A stretch of 5,806 nt of DNA, from contig CANQEC010000166.1 in assembly GCA_947594335.1 (NCBI GenBank), positions 1 through 5,806 on the forward strand, in the 5' to 3' direction. The position numbers were made by a program, and so were the translations under genes. This DNA comes from an uncultured Lachnospiraceae bacterium. Lineage in GTDB: Bacteria; Bacillota; Clostridia; Lachnospirales; Lachnospiraceae. Numbering within the stretch: position 1 is the first letter of the stretch; each line of letters opens with the position of its first letter. Shown here piece after piece: positions 5,799 to 5,806 of the stretch. Below the pieces are notes generated by a model. The model did no database searches and was not told the origin of the DNA. It worked only from the letters and a program-made list of their open reading frames with translations.

Positions 5799-5806
5799 GA
5801 TATGCG

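Noticed and set aside
1..5806. CRISPR arrays, tRNA/rRNA genes, insertion sequences or attachment sites
   Set aside because: No regularly spaced repeats, tRNA cloverleaf pattern, rRNA motifs, transposase-like proteins or terminal inverted repeats were seen.
5787..5806. ATG at 5787 as the start of a downstream gene
   Set aside because: It lies inside the terminator-like stem, lacks a clear ribosome binding site and shows too few codons to judge; it does not resemble the start of NrdG.

Overview
The window looks like a chromosomal segment of an anaerobic Firmicute, most likely a Clostridia/Lachnospiraceae-type bacterium. The reasons are strong AGGAGG-type ribosome binding sites, moderately high GC genes with AT-rich promoters, an oxygen-sensitive class III ribonucleotide reductase with a C-terminal redox domain, and NrdR-type operators. 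The assignment comes from style and protein recognition only; no database was consulted.

Layout. On the minus strand, reading leftward from 1235, lies a two-component system: an OmpR/PhoB-family response regulator (534-1235), a 150-nt gap holding a perfect 11-bp inverted repeat, then the N-terminal 127 codons of a membrane sensor histidine kinase (383 down to the window edge). A divergent intergenic region (1236-1406) carries a good promoter for the plus-strand gene and a weaker candidate for the minus-strand operon, plus two near-identical A/T-rich direct repeats. On the plus strand follow the ribosome-associated GTPase HflX (start chosen at 1407) and a 574-nt gap with no convincing gene. 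That gap holds a possible 48-codon ORF overlapping the hflX stop, hairpins, a LexA-box-like palindrome, and then a clear regulatory region for the next gene. The last gene is nrdD (3223-5733), an anaerobic ribonucleoside-triphosphate reductase with an N-terminal ATP cone, glycyl-radical catalytic domain and fused C-terminal thioredoxin/glutaredoxin-like domain. A terminator-shaped hairpin follows it almost at once.

How they work together. The two-component pair is one signalling unit whose stimulus cannot be read from the sequence. HflX probably forms its own transcription unit and acts on stalled or stressed ribosomes. NrdD makes dNTPs for anaerobic DNA synthesis. Its control region is the best-resolved regulation here: two NrdR-like boxes exactly 31 bp apart sit just upstream of a TTGACT-17-TATACT promoter, which implies repression by NrdR. 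The activase NrdG that NrdD needs is not visible in the window.

I do not see a new multi-gene system. The points most worth following up are the fused redox domain, the tandem NrdR boxes, the terminator directly behind nrdD, the orphan LexA-like palindrome and the hairpin between regulator and kinase.
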